Shown here: piece by piece, positions 25,209 through 34,165 of the stretch | How positions within the stretch are numbered: position 1 is the first letter of the stretch | Layout of the letters: each line of letters starts with the position of its first letter | Assembly: GCA_937983055.1 (NCBI GenBank) | Contig: CALJLA010000117.1 | Span: forward strand, 1 to 55,978 | Direction: 5' to 3' | Length of the DNA stretch: 55,978 bases | Origin: an uncultured Pseudomonadota bacterium | GTDB taxonomy: Bacteria > Pseudomonadota > Gammaproteobacteria > Burkholderiales > Eutrophovitaceae | Translations under genes and position numbers: made by a program | The notes under the pieces: model-generated | The model's database searches: none | What the model saw: the letters and a program-made list of their open reading frames with translations, nothing else | What the model was told of the DNA's origin: nothing

Positions 25209-25937
25209 ATGCGCATGAACACCACCCTTGTCATCAATCCGAAGGGGGGGTCCGGCAAGACGACCGTGACCACCAGCCTAGCCAGTTACTTTGCGTCCAG
25301 GGCGGTTCCGGTCACGGTGATGGACTACGACCCGCAGGGCTCGAGCCTGAACTGGCTGCGCCTGCGCGACCCGAGCCGAAACCCGATCCGTGGCGCCAAT
25401 GCCGCACCGCAAAAAGGAAACCGGCTGCGCGGCATCGAAATGCATGTCCCAAGCGATACCCGCCAGCTGATCATCGATGCGCCGGCGGGCACCTCCGGCA
25501 TCCTGCTGCAGGAAATGCTGGCCAAGACCGACTGCATCATCGTGCCAGTTGCGCCGTCGGCCATCGACATTCACGCCACAGCCAATTTCATTCGCGACCT
25601 GCTGCTGGTCGGCCGAATCCGCATGCGCAATATCCGGCTGGGAGTGGTCGCCAACCGGGTGCGCGATTCCATGCCGACCTACGAGCCTCTGGAGCGTTTT
25701 CTTAGATCCCTGAGCATGCCGCTGCTGAGCCGTCTGCGCGATTCGGATGCGTTCATCAAAGCGGTGGAATCCGGCGTGGGGATCTTCGAGATGGACGAGG
25801 CGATGTCGAAGGCCGAGCGCGAGCAGTTCTTGCCCGTGGCGGAGTGGGCGAAAGGGCAGCACGCGACCGCGGCGGACCAGAAGATCGTCCCGCTGCCCAG
25901 CCGCCCCCGCCTGGTTGCCGGCGGCACCTCAAGCTAG
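25209..25937 (+). CDS. ParA/MinD-family ATPase (orphan)
   Basis: A 242-aa P-loop ATPase with the deviant Walker A motif KGGSGKTT (residues 12-19), a Walker A' VMDYDPQGS and Walker B-type LIIDAPAG. It belongs to the ParA/VirC1-like group of positioning ATPases. No ParB, Noc or parS-like gene is beside it, so its cargo is unknown; chromosomal orphan ParAs position chemoreceptor clusters, conjugation machinery or other complexes. Two nearby ATGs (25209, 25215) are possible starts. The following MFS gene is 164 bases away and probably separate. Confidence 0.88.
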   Translation: MRMNTTLVINPKGGSGKTTVTTSLASYFASRAVPVTVMDYDPQGSSLNWLRLRDPSRNPIRGANAAPQKGNRLRGIEMHVPSDTRQLIIDAPAGTSGILLQEMLAKTDCIIVPVAPSAIDIHATANFIRDLLLVGRIRMRNIRLGVVANRVRDSMPTYEPLERFLRSLSMPLLSRLRDSDAFIKAVESGVGIFEMDEAMSKAEREQFLPVAEWAKGQHATAADQKIVPLPSRPRLVAGGTSS

Positions 25938-26101
25938 GCAATCGAAACGGAACGACCGCCGGACCCTGCGCCGCGCTCCCCGACAGACCGTTCTCTCCTT
26001 CGCGGGCGGACCTGCGCCAGTCGCGCACCGGCCGCGCGCCGCACCCGACTTGCGGACACCCATGCGATGTTGTTCAGGCAGACTGTTAAGCTGCCGGCAA
26101 C

Positions 26102-27256
26102 ATGATCCTGCTTCGACTGATTGCGATTGCGGTGCTCTCGCACATGGTTTTCGTGAGCGCGCGCATGATCGCGTCGCTGTACGCGCTGGCCAATAACGCT
26201 TCCACCTTCACCGTCGGCGTGATCATGGCGCTGTTTTCCCTGGTTCCGATGCTGATTTCGGTGCGCGCCGGGCGCTGGCTCGACGCGGTGGGGCCGCGGC
26301 GCCCGACCCTGATCGGCGCGCTGCTCGTGCTCGGCGGCACGCTGCTGCCTTCGATGTTCACTTACGCGTCGGCGGACCTCGCGCCAGTGCTAGTGGCAGC
26401 TGCGCTGATCGGCACCGGAACCACGCTGACGATGATAGCGATGCAGCAACTCGTCGGGCAACGCGCCGACCCGGCCCGCCGGCCGGCGGTTTTCTCAGTC
26501 TTTGCGCTGGGTGCTTCGATCTCCGGATTTTCCGGTCCGGTGGCGAGCGGCCTGCTCATTGATATGTATGGCCACCGCGCGGCCTTTGCGGCACTGGTGC
26601 TGGTAGCGCTGATGGCGCTCGCACTGGTATGGATCAGCCGCAGTCTGATGCCGGTACGACATGACAAAATGAAGCCGCCTGAACCCTTGCACCCCGTCGA
26701 AATCTGGCGACTCGCAGAACTGCGCCATCTGCTGATCGCGACCACGTTGATTTCAATGTCCTGGGATCTGCAGACGTTCGCAATCCCGGTCCACGGGACG
26801 CACGCAGGCCTCTCGGCCTCTGAAATCGGATTCGTGCTCGGCTGCTTTGCGCTGGCCACCTTCGTAGTCCGCCTGGCAATGCCCTGGCTATCGACCCGAT
26901 TCACCGAGTGGCAGGTGCTGACGTTCACGTTTTTCTGCGCCGCGCTAGCGTTTGCGCTTTACCCTCTGTTCTCCTCCGGTGCCCCGCTGATGGCGATCGC
27001 TTTCCTTCTCGGTCTGGGCCTCGGCGCAGCGCACCCCAACATAATGTCGCTGATTCATTCGCGCTCGCCTGACGGCCGGATCGGCGAAGTGCTGGGCGTG
27101 CGCTCCACCATCATTCACAGCAACCAGGTTTTTCTTCCGCTGGTTTTCGGTGCCTTTGGCTCAGTGCTCGGCGCAGCGGCGATGTTCTGGATGATGGCGT
27201 TACTGGTGTTCGCGGGGGGCGTGGGCGCGGTGCGGTGGGAGAAGCACAGGCGGTGA
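26102..27256 (+). CDS. major facilitator superfamily transporter
   Basis: A 384-aa MFS permease with about 12 hydrophobic helices. The loop after helix 2 carries GRWLDAVGPRRP, the MFS motif A (G-x3-D-x2-G-x-R). It resembles drug or metabolite efflux members, but the substrate is unknown. The 3' 267 bases (26990-27256) have a diverged second copy at 29113-29379. The ATG at 26102 has no strong ribosome binding site. Confidence 0.9.
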   Translation: MILLRLIAIAVLSHMVFVSARMIASLYALANNASTFTVGVIMALFSLVPMLISVRAGRWLDAVGPRRPTLIGALLVLGGTLLPSMFTYASADLAPVLVAAALIGTGTTLTMIAMQQLVGQRADPARRPAVFSVFALGASISGFSGPVASGLLIDMYGHRAAFAALVLVALMALALVWISRSLMPVRHDKMKPPEPLHPVEIWRLAELRHLLIATTLISMSWDLQTFAIPVHGTHAGLSASEIGFVLGCFALATFVVRLAMPWLSTRFTEWQVLTFTFFCAALAFALYPLFSSGAPLMAIAFLLGLGLGAAHPNIMSLIHSRSPDGRIGEVLGVRSTIIHSNQVFLPLVFGAFGSVLGAAAMFWMMALLVFAGGVGAVRWEKHRR

Positions 27257-27271
27257 CCGCGGGAAGCAGTC

Positions 27272-27381
27272 TTGCGCTTAGCGTGCCATTCTCAACATGA
27301 AAACGTGCGTCTAAGGCAAAGTCAGGGCAGCCCAAGCCGGTGAATATCTCGATCCCTCAACGACTTTCGGTGGTCCGACCC
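27272..27381 (+). repeat. 110-bp repeat, copy A
   Basis: This copy and the one at 28990-29100 share blocks in the same order: TTGCnCTTAGnGnGCC at the start, an identical GCGTCTAAGGC, CTCG and ATCAACG-like blocks, and an identical GGTCCGACCC at the end. The distance between GCGTCTAAGGC and GGTCCGACCC is 65 bases in both. The interior is about 60% identical by eye. The unit has no coding capacity. The sequence GGTCCGACCC recalls REP-type elements, but no transposase is nearby. Confidence 0.55.
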
Positions 27382-27536
27382 CGATCAAGGATCAGGTCAA
27401 GATGGCGCGATATCCGGCACGGGGTGCCTTCGTCGGCGATCTGAAGCGGCTCGGCTCGATCGCCCGCTTCCAGCGCCGGTCGCGAGCCCGGTGGCCGCGA
27501 GAAGAGGTTCGCTAGCAGCCCTTCGGGGCACAGGAG

Positions 27537-28880
27537 ATGCAATTGGAAAGCTTCAGTCAACTCTGGCAGCAGTCCATCGACACGACGCTGTTCACCCTGG
27601 CGCAGCCCGAGACCCACACTCAGGTTGGTTTCATTTTTCTGATCTATGCGATCGCCTACATCGTCGCCAACCGCGTGCGCAAGTACGCGCCGATACTCGA
27701 CGACGAGCGCATCACCGACGAGTCGCATCCGCTTCTGCGCTTCATTGCCAACTGCGGCAATCTGATCTTTCCGCTGACCGCGATCCTGATGCTGCGCATC
27801 TCCGTCGAGTTCAGCCACACGCTGCTGGATCAGGACTGGCTGGTCAGGGCCGCGCTGACCGTAGCGATCCTTCTGCTGTTCATCTCCGCAGTGAACGATT
27901 TCGTCGGCAACGGGACGGCGCGACGAGTGTTCAAGTCGATCGGTATTCCGCTGCTGCTGCTGCACCTGCTTGGCGTGCTCGACGACCTAATCCGGGTGCT
28001 CGAATCGGTGTCGATGAGCGTCGGCAATATAGAGGTCTCGGCCTATGGCATCGCGCGGGTCGCGCTGTTCGGCTCGCTGCTGTTCTGGTTCGGCCGTGTT
28101 TCTGCTCGCACCGGGCGCGAGATCCTGACTCGGCAGACCGATCTGCACGAGAGCACGCGGGAAGTGGTCTCCAAGCTCCTCGAGGTTGCCACCTTCGTCC
28201 TGATCTTCCTGCTGCTGCTGAACGTGATGGGCATCAATCTGACCGCGCTCGCGGTGTTCGGCGGCGCGCTCGGCGTCGGCCTCGGTTTCGGCCTGCAGGC
28301 GATCGCGTCCAACTTCATCTCGGGACTGATCATCCTGTTCGACCGCTCGGTCACCAAGGGCGATTACGTCGAACTCGGCGACGGCCGGGGCGGCACCGTC
28401 CGCGGGTGGACGCTGCGTTCGACAAACCAGGAAACCTTCGAAGGCAAGGACGTGATCGTGCCGAACGAGAAGTTCATCGTCGAGACCTTCACCAACTGGA
28501 CCCACAAGGACAAGCGCCAGCGCTACCGGGTGGATTTCTCGGTGGCCTACAGCAGCGACATCAATCGGCTGGTCGGCATCATCAGGAAGCTGGTCGCCAC
28601 CCATCCGAAGGTGCTGAGCGGCGACGACCTTCCGATCGAATTCCGCCCCGACTGCGAAATCGACAGCTTCGGCGACTCCGGAGTCAACATGTTCGTCGAA
28701 TTCTGGATGGAAGGCGTCGACGACGGCAAGAATCGCGTCGGAGGCGACCTGCTGCTGATGATCTTCAATGCGCTACGCGAGCACGGCTACGAGATACCCT
28801 TTCCGCAGCGCGAGGTCCGGGTGCTCAACCCGCACTTCAATGTCGGCCCGGTACAAAAAATGGAACCGGAGCAGGGATAG
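27537..28880 (+). CDS. MscS-family mechanosensitive ion channel
   Basis: A 447-aa small-conductance mechanosensitive channel that releases solutes on hypo-osmotic shock. Five or so hydrophobic helices precede the conserved pore helix and beta domain: ALAVFGGALGVGLGFGLQAIASNFISG, then the KGDYVELGDGRGGTVRGW and VPNEKFIVETFTNW segments of the MscS beta fold. The ATG at 27537 directly abuts AGGAG, which is too close; a TTG at 27543 has six-base spacing and may be the real start. The gene lies between two copies of a 110-bp repeat. Confidence 0.92.
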   Translation: MQLESFSQLWQQSIDTTLFTLAQPETHTQVGFIFLIYAIAYIVANRVRKYAPILDDERITDESHPLLRFIANCGNLIFPLTAILMLRISVEFSHTLLDQDWLVRAALTVAILLLFISAVNDFVGNGTARRVFKSIGIPLLLLHLLGVLDDLIRVLESVSMSVGNIEVSAYGIARVALFGSLLFWFGRVSARTGREILTRQTDLHESTREVVSKLLEVATFVLIFLLLLNVMGINLTALAVFGGALGVGLGFGLQAIASNFISGLIILFDRSVTKGDYVELGDGRGGTVRGWTLRSTNQETFEGKDVIVPNEKFIVETFTNWTHKDKRQRYRVDFSVAYSSDINRLVGIIRKLVATHPKVLSGDDLPIEFRPDCEIDSFGDSGVNMFVEFWMEGVDDGKNRVGGDLLLMIFNALREHGYEIPFPQREVRVLNPHFNVGPVQKMEPEQG

Positions 28881-28989
28881 TGAAAAGCGCCGGCGAGTGG
28901 GCCGCGCCAGGAACGGGACAGCTCACTCTGAGGCTGTTCACTCACGAATACTGCCGCTACCGCTGCTGTAGTTAGGCTTGAAGAAAGCG

Positions 28990-29100
28990 TTGCTCTTAGA
29001 GAGCCGTTTCTGGCTTTACGAAGTAGCGTCTAAGGCGGATATCAGGCATCGATAAACGGGGGGATTCTCGTCACATCAACGCATTGCCGAGGTCCGACCC
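28990..29100 (+). repeat. 110-bp repeat, copy B
   Basis: The diverged partner of the repeat at 27272-27381, with the same block order and the same 65-base internal distance. It ends 12 bases before the truncated MFS copy, so it lies at or very near the breakpoint of that fragment. Copy A in contrast lies downstream of the complete MFS gene. Confidence 0.55.
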
Positions 29101-29112
29101 GGTTAATTCCTG

Positions 29113-29379
29113 ATGGTGATTGCATTTCTGCTCGGCCTGGGCCTGGGCGCGGCGCAACCCAACATCATGTCGCTGGTGCATTCGCGTTCGCCCGAGGGGC
29201 GGGTGGGCGAAGTGCTGGGCGTGCGCTCCACCATCATTCACAGCAACCAGGTCTTCCTGCCGCTGGTGTTCGGTGCTTTCGGCGCGGTGCTCGGCGCCGC
29301 CGCGATGTTCTGGACGATGGCGGTGCTGGTGTTTGCGGGTGGTATTGGCGCGGTGCACTGGAAGAAGCACCAGCGCTAG
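29113..29379 (+). pseudogene. truncated C-terminal copy of the MFS transporter
   Basis: An 88-codon fragment homologous to the last 88 residues of the MFS gene ending at 27256. About 85% of residues match, and most nucleotide differences are synonymous or conservative, including the long identical run around GVRSTIIHSNQVF. It lacks the first ten or so helices, so it cannot be a transporter. The many silent differences suggest that it came from a diverged paralogue or from another strain rather than from a fresh duplication. There is no ribosome binding site. Confidence 0.8.
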
Positions 29380-29446
29380 CTTCAACGAAAATACGTATCG
29401 CTCCAGAACGGGTCTCGCCCACCTGCGGCAAACGCGGTTCGCGCGG

Positions 29447-30886
29447 TCAGCTGCGGTCTGCGTGAGCGGCGATCACTCCCGCCACGCACGCCGTCAGCTT
29501 CTTCGCATACGGCACGTGCAGAAACTCGTTCGGCCCGTGCGCGTTCGATTTCGGGCCGAGCACGCCGGTGATCAGGAACTGGGCTTTCGGGAACGACTGG
29601 CCGAGCATGGCCATGAAGGGGATGGTGCCGCCCTCGCCCATCATCATCGCCGGCTTGCCATAGAACTGCTTCGAGGCGGCGTCGACCGCCGCTTTCAGCC
29701 ACGGCGCGGTGGCCGGGGCGTGCCAGCCGCTGGCGGCCTGGTCGGGCTCGAAGCTCACCTTGGCGCCGTGCGGCGGGTCGGTTTCGAGAATTCGCTTCAG
29801 ATGCCCAGTGGCCTGCTTGCCGTCGATCAGCGGCGGGATGCGCAAGGAGAGCTTCAGCGCGGTCTTCGGTCGCAGCACGTTGCCGGCATCCTTGATCGCA
29901 GGCAGGCCGTCGGCACCCACCACCGAAAGAAACGGCCGCCAGGAGCGGTTGAGCACCGCCTCGCCGTGCTCGCGGGTCATCGGCCGGGTGCCGCCGGCGA
30001 ATGGAAATCGGGTCAGCATGCCATCGCCCAGCGTCTTGCCGGCGAGAGTTGCCTGCTCGACACGCTCGGCGGGAATGTCGCAGTGGAGTTCCTTCGGCAG
30101 GATGCGGCCGGTGTTCGCGTCTTCCAGGCGGTCCAGGAGCTGGCGCGCAATGCGGAAGCTGGAGGGCACGATGCCGCTAGCATCGCCGGAATGCACGCCT
30201 TCGTTCAGCACCTGCACCGTCAGCGTGCCGGCGGCGATGCCGCGCAGGCTGGTGGTGACCCAGAGCTGATCATAGTTGCCGCAGCCGGAATCGAGCCCGA
30301 TCACCAGGTCGACCTCGCCGATGCGGGGCTTCAGCGCATCGAGATAGTGCGGCAGATCGTAGCTGCCGCTTTCCTCGCAGCATTCGATCAGGCCGACGAT
30401 GCGCGCATGGCCGACGCCCTGCTCCTTCAGCGCGGCCAGCGCGGTGAGCGAAGCGAAGATCGCGTAGCCGTCGTCGGCGCCACCGCGGCCGTAAAGCTTG
30501 CCTTCGTGCAGCACCGGCGTCCACGGGCCATAGCCTTCGCGCCAGCCGGTCATCTCCGGCTGCTTGTCGAGATGGCCGTACATCAGGATGGTGCCGGGCG
30601 CCTCGCCCGCCATCTCGAAGAACAGCACCGGCGTGCGGCCCTCGAGCCGCACTACCTCCAGCTTCAGCCCGGGAATGCGCTGGGCGCGGGACCACTGCTC
30701 GGCCAGCGCCACCGCGGCGTCGATATGGCCGTTGGCCGCCCAGTCAGGATCGAAGTGCGGCGACTTGCACGGGATGCGGATGTACTCGACCAGCTGCGGA
30801 ACGATGTCTTCGTCCCACCTGGCCGACACGAAGGCTTCGAGCGGTTGCGCGCGGAGTCCGGCGCTGGCGGTCTTCTGCATGGGCAT
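29447..30886 (-). CDS. M20-family metallopeptidase
   Basis: A 479-aa di-zinc peptidase of the M20 family, dipeptidase-like. Metal and catalytic residues are visible: MYGHLDKQP (His105, Asp107), YGRGGADDG (Asp138), IECCEESGS (Glu171/172) and the final zinc His in SNAHGPNE. The dimerisation domain with VHSGDASG lies in the middle. No signal peptide, so it is cytosolic. Two ATGs (30886, 30880) are possible. The gene is isolated and converges with the MFS fragment. Confidence 0.93.
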   Translation of the reverse strand: MPMQKTASAGLRAQPLEAFVSARWDEDIVPQLVEYIRIPCKSPHFDPDWAANGHIDAAVALAEQWSRAQRIPGLKLEVVRLEGRTPVLFFEMAGEAPGTILMYGHLDKQPEMTGWREGYGPWTPVLHEGKLYGRGGADDGYAIFASLTALAALKEQGVGHARIVGLIECCEESGSYDLPHYLDALKPRIGEVDLVIGLDSGCGNYDQLWVTTSLRGIAAGTLTVQVLNEGVHSGDASGIVPSSFRIARQLLDRLEDANTGRILPKELHCDIPAERVEQATLAGKTLGDGMLTRFPFAGGTRPMTREHGEAVLNRSWRPFLSVVGADGLPAIKDAGNVLRPKTALKLSLRIPPLIDGKQATGHLKRILETDPPHGAKVSFEPDQAASGWHAPATAPWLKAAVDAASKQFYGKPAMMMGEGGTIPFMAMLGQSFPKAQFLITGVLGPKSNAHGPNEFLHVPYAKKLTACVAGVIAAHADRS

Positions 30887-31027
30887 TCCAGTTGCGATGA
30901 CTGAACGACAGGCCGCATTCTAGAAGTTTCCGGGACAGACGACGACTCCGGCGCCGACCAACCGGCCGAGGCGTCGATGTCGCTTTCAGGCGCTGAAACC
31001 TTTACGGATAATGCCGGTCTTTGCCAG

Positions 31028-31052
31028 GCGGCCGGCCTTCGGCCCGCTTTTT
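31028..31052 (+). terminator. terminator-like hairpin in the leader of the export operon
   Basis: GCGGCCG pairs with CGGCCCGC around a GCCTT loop (one bulged base) and is followed by five T residues at 31048-31052. It lies only 13 bases before the ATG of the HlyD-like gene and there is no gene to terminate just upstream on this strand. It may act as an attenuator of the export operon, or simply be a GC-rich coincidence. Confidence 0.4.
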
Positions 31053-31065
31053 CGCTGGACATGCG

Positions 31066-32280
31066 ATGGAACCCGCCGACCTCTCGAAACTGAAGATCGA
31101 CCGCGCGATGGCGCCCGAGGGCAGTCTGCGGCGCCGTCGGCCGTGGAAAACGATCGGTCTGGTCGCGGTGCTGCTGATCGCTGGCGCGGCAATGGGCTGG
31201 CGGGCGCTGAACGCGCCTCGGACAGTGGAGGTCGCGACCGTGGCCAGCGCCTGGCCGTCGCAGAACTACACCTTGTTCAACGCGACCGGCTATGTCGTGC
31301 CTCAGCGCAAGGCGGCCATTTCGTCCAAAGCCCAAGGGCGGCTGGAATGGCTGGGCGTGCTGGAAGGCAGCGCGGTAAAGAGAGACGAAGTCATCGCCCG
31401 GCTGGAAAGCAAGGACGTGCGCGCTGCATATGAGCAGGCGCTGGCTCAGCGCCGCGTGGCGGCCGCCAACCTGGAACAAGGGCTCGCCGAGATGCGCGAC
31501 GCCGAAGCGAACCTGAAGCGTTCGGAAGAGCTGCTCGCGAAAAAGTACATTTCCGCCGCCCAGCACGACGCCAATGTCGCGCGCTTCGACAAGGCAAGGG
31601 CGGCGATTGCCGGCTACCGTGCCGCCATCGCATCGGCCGAAGCCAGCGCCCGCGTGGCCGAGGTCGCCGTCGAGCAGACGGTAATCCGCGCGCCCTTCGA
31701 CGGCGTGGTACTGACCAAGAACGCAAATGTCGGTGACATCATCACGCCGTTCTCCTCGGCCATCGACAGCAAGGGCGCGGTGGTGACCATCGCCGACATG
31801 AGCACCCTGGAGGTGGAAGCGGACGTGTCGGAGTCCAACCTTGCCAAGCTCGCCGCCGGTCAGCCGGTGGAGATTCAGCTCGACGCGCTGCCCGACACCC
31901 GGCTCGCCGGCGAAGTCTCGCGCGTGGTGCCGACGGTGGACCGCGCCAAGGCCACGGTACTGGTCAAGGTACGCTTCGTGGAGAGCGATTCGCGGGTGCT
32001 GCCGGACATGAGCGCGCGGGTCGCTTTCCTGTCGCAGCGGGTACCGGAAGCCGAGCGCGCGCCGCGGCCGGCCGTACAGCGAAGTGCGGTGGTGGAGCGC
32101 GACGGGCGAGCCCTTGTGTTTCGTATCGAAGGGGAGCGGGTGCGCGCGGTGCCGGTATCCACCGGCATGGCCATCGGCGATCTGGTCGCGATCGAGGGCG
32201 TGATGCCGGGTGAGCGCCTCGTGCTTGCGCCCAACGCTCATCTGAAAGACGGCGACCGCATCGCGCTGGCCAAGGGCTGA
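31066..32280 (+). CDS. HlyD/MacA-type periplasmic adaptor of an ABC export system
   Basis: A 404-aa membrane fusion protein. After a basic cytosolic N-terminus comes one membrane anchor (about residues 30-47), a lipoyl-like domain (KAQGRLEWLGVLEGSAVKRDEVIARL), a long alpha-helical hairpin (about 100-175), the second lipoyl half (APFDGVVLTKNANVGDIITP) and the beta-barrel and membrane-proximal domains. Such adaptors link an inner-membrane ABC transporter to an outer-membrane channel. The next gene starts two bases downstream of the stop, so an operon is clear. No TolC-like gene is visible. Confidence 0.92.
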   Translation: MEPADLSKLKIDRAMAPEGSLRRRRPWKTIGLVAVLLIAGAAMGWRALNAPRTVEVATVASAWPSQNYTLFNATGYVVPQRKAAISSKAQGRLEWLGVLEGSAVKRDEVIARLESKDVRAAYEQALAQRRVAAANLEQGLAEMRDAEANLKRSEELLAKKYISAAQHDANVARFDKARAAIAGYRAAIASAEASARVAEVAVEQTVIRAPFDGVVLTKNANVGDIITPFSSAIDSKGAVVTIADMSTLEVEADVSESNLAKLAAGQPVEIQLDALPDTRLAGEVSRVVPTVDRAKATVLVKVRFVESDSRVLPDMSARVAFLSQRVPEAERAPRPAVQRSAVVERDGRALVFRIEGERVRAVPVSTGMAIGDLVAIEGVMPGERLVLAPNAHLKDGDRIALAKG

Positions 32281-32281
32281 G

Positions 32282-32977
32282 ATGGGCGCGCCCCTGGTCG
32301 AGATTCACCATCTCAGCAAGGCCTACCGGCGCGGCGAGCAGATTGTCCCGGTGCTGACCGACATCACGCTCGATATCGCGCGCAGCGACTTCACCGCGCT
32401 GATGGGGCCTTCCGGCTCCGGGAAGAGCACGCTGCTCAATCTGATCGCCGGCATCGACAAGCCGGACGGCGGCACGCTCAAGGTGGGCGGCATCGACATC
32501 ACACGCCTGTCCGAGAGCGCGCTCGCGGACTGGCGCGCCGCCCATGTGGGCTTCATTTTTCAGTTCTACAACCTAATGCCGGTGCTCACCGCGCTGGAGA
32601 ACGTCGAGCTGCCGCTGCTGCTGACCGGGCTGTCGCGCGCGCAGCGACGCGAGCGCGCAGCGCTCACGCTGGACATGGTGAACCTGAGCGACCGGCTGGA
32701 GCATTATCCCAACGAGCTGTCCGGCGGCCAGCAGCAGCGGGTGGCCATCGCGCGCGCGATCGTCTCCGACCCGATGCTGATCGTGGCCGACGAGCCGACC
32801 GGCGACCTCGACCGCCAGTCGGCCGCCGACGTGCTGGCACTGATGCAGCGGCTGAACCGCGAGCTGGGCAAGACCATCATCATGGTCACCCACGACGCCA
32901 ACGCCGCGCGCGCCGCGCGCGCGGTGGTTCACCTGGAAAAAGGTGAGCTGATTGGCGAGCCGCAGCCGCAGGGCTGA
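32282..32977 (+). CDS. ABC transporter ATP-binding protein, MacB/LolD type
   Basis: A 231-aa ATPase that powers the export system. Walker A is GPSGSGKS (residues 42-49), signature LSGGQQQR (146-153), Walker B LIVADEP (167-172) and the H-loop His in VTHDAN. Its sequence is of the MacB/LolD/FtsE class, which works by mechanotransmission rather than classical transport. It is directly between the adaptor and the two permease genes. Confidence 0.95.
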   Translation: MGAPLVEIHHLSKAYRRGEQIVPVLTDITLDIARSDFTALMGPSGSGKSTLLNLIAGIDKPDGGTLKVGGIDITRLSESALADWRAAHVGFIFQFYNLMPVLTALENVELPLLLTGLSRAQRRERAALTLDMVNLSDRLEHYPNELSGGQQQRVAIARAIVSDPMLIVADEPTGDLDRQSAADVLALMQRLNRELGKTIIMVTHDANAARAARAVVHLEKGELIGEPQPQG

Positions 32978-32983
32978 GCGGCG

Positions 32984-34138
32984 ATGTACGTCCTGCGCAT
33001 GGTGCTGAGGAACGCGTTCCGCCACCGGCTGCGCACGCTGCTCACGATCGCGGGGCTGACGGTGGCGGTGCTCGCATTCGGCCTGCTGCAGACGGTGGTG
33101 GGCGCCTGGTTCGCCGGCGCCGAGGCTGCCTCGAATGCGCGACTGGTCACCCGTAACTCGATCTCCCTGGTGTTCCCGCTGCCACTGAGCTACCAGGCCC
33201 GCATCCGCAGCGTGGAAGGCGTGACCGAAGTCGCCTACTCGAACTGGTTCGGCGCGGTGTACAAGGAACCGAAGAACTTCTTTGCCCAGTTCGCGGTGTC
33301 CCCGAACTATCTCGACCTGTACCCGGAGTTCGTAGTACCGCCCGAACAGCGCCTGGCCTGGCTGCGCGACCGCAAGGGCGCGCTGGTCGGGCGCCAGCTC
33401 GCAGACGAGTTCGGCTTCGAGGTCGGCGACCTCCTGCCGCTGCAGGGCACGATCTACCCCGGGACCTGGGAGTTCGTCGTGCGCGGCATATTCGAGGGCG
33501 CGGATGAGACCAAGGTTACGCGCCAGATGCTGTTCCACTGGGATTATCTGAATGAGACGCTGCGCAAGACCACCGCGCGGCGTGCCGACCAGGTCGGCGT
33601 CTATGTGGTGGGCATCGACAGCCCGGACAACGCAGCCGCGATTTCCCAACGCATCGACGCAGTGGTCGCCAACTCGCTGGCAGAGACGCTCACCGAGACC
33701 GAGCAGGCCTTCCAGCTCGGCTTCGTGGCCATGTCGGACCAGATCATCGGCGCCATCCGCATCGTGTCCTATGTCGTCATCGCGATCATTCTGGCGGTGA
33801 TGGCCAACACCATGGCGATGAGCGCGCGCGAGCGCACCGCGGAGTACGCCACGCTCAAGGCTCTGGGCTTCGGGCCGGGGTTCATCGTTGCGCTGATTCT
33901 CGGCGAGTCGCTCGCGATCTGCGCCATCGGCGGCGGACTGGGCCTGGCCCTGACCACGCCGGCGGCGGAGATGTTCAAGGCAGTGGTCGGCAACATCTTT
34001 CCGATCTTCCAGGTCTCCTCGACGACGGTGGTCCTGCAGGCCGCAGCCGCTCTGACCGTTGGCGTGCTCGCCGCCATCGTGCCCACCCTTCAGGCCGCAC
34101 GCGTGCGAATCGTGGACGGATTACGGGCGATCGGTTAA
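32984..34138 (+). CDS. FtsX/MacB-type ABC permease 1
   Basis: A 384-aa permease. One N-terminal helix (about residues 20-40), a large periplasmic domain (about 45-250) and three C-terminal helices (around 262-285, 305-328, 350-372) are the MacB/FtsX layout. MSAREREAEYATLKALGF-type sequence between helices 2 and 3 is the conserved coupling segment (here RERTAEYATLKALGFG). It lies six bases after the ATPase gene and probably forms a heterodimer with the next permease. Confidence 0.92.
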   Translation: MYVLRMVLRNAFRHRLRTLLTIAGLTVAVLAFGLLQTVVGAWFAGAEAASNARLVTRNSISLVFPLPLSYQARIRSVEGVTEVAYSNWFGAVYKEPKNFFAQFAVSPNYLDLYPEFVVPPEQRLAWLRDRKGALVGRQLADEFGFEVGDLLPLQGTIYPGTWEFVVRGIFEGADETKVTRQMLFHWDYLNETLRKTTARRADQVGVYVVGIDSPDNAAAISQRIDAVVANSLAETLTETEQAFQLGFVAMSDQIIGAIRIVSYVVIAIILAVMANTMAMSARERTAEYATLKALGFGPGFIVALILGESLAICAIGGGLGLALTTPAAEMFKAVVGNIFPIFQVSSTTVVLQAAAALTVGVLAAIVPTLQAARVRIVDGLRAIG

Positions 34139-34165
34139 GGCGGAGCGCCGCGACACCCCGAAATC

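Noticed and set aside
24758..25273. Minus-strand open frame of 171 codons in the gap before parA
   Set aside because: It has no start signal or motif, overlaps parA and is of the kind GC-rich DNA produces by chance.
27307..29036. Possible integron attC-like sites (CTTAGAG and GTCTAAG blocks)
   Set aside because: The blocks lack the required AAC/GTT core and have the wrong relative orientation for attC.
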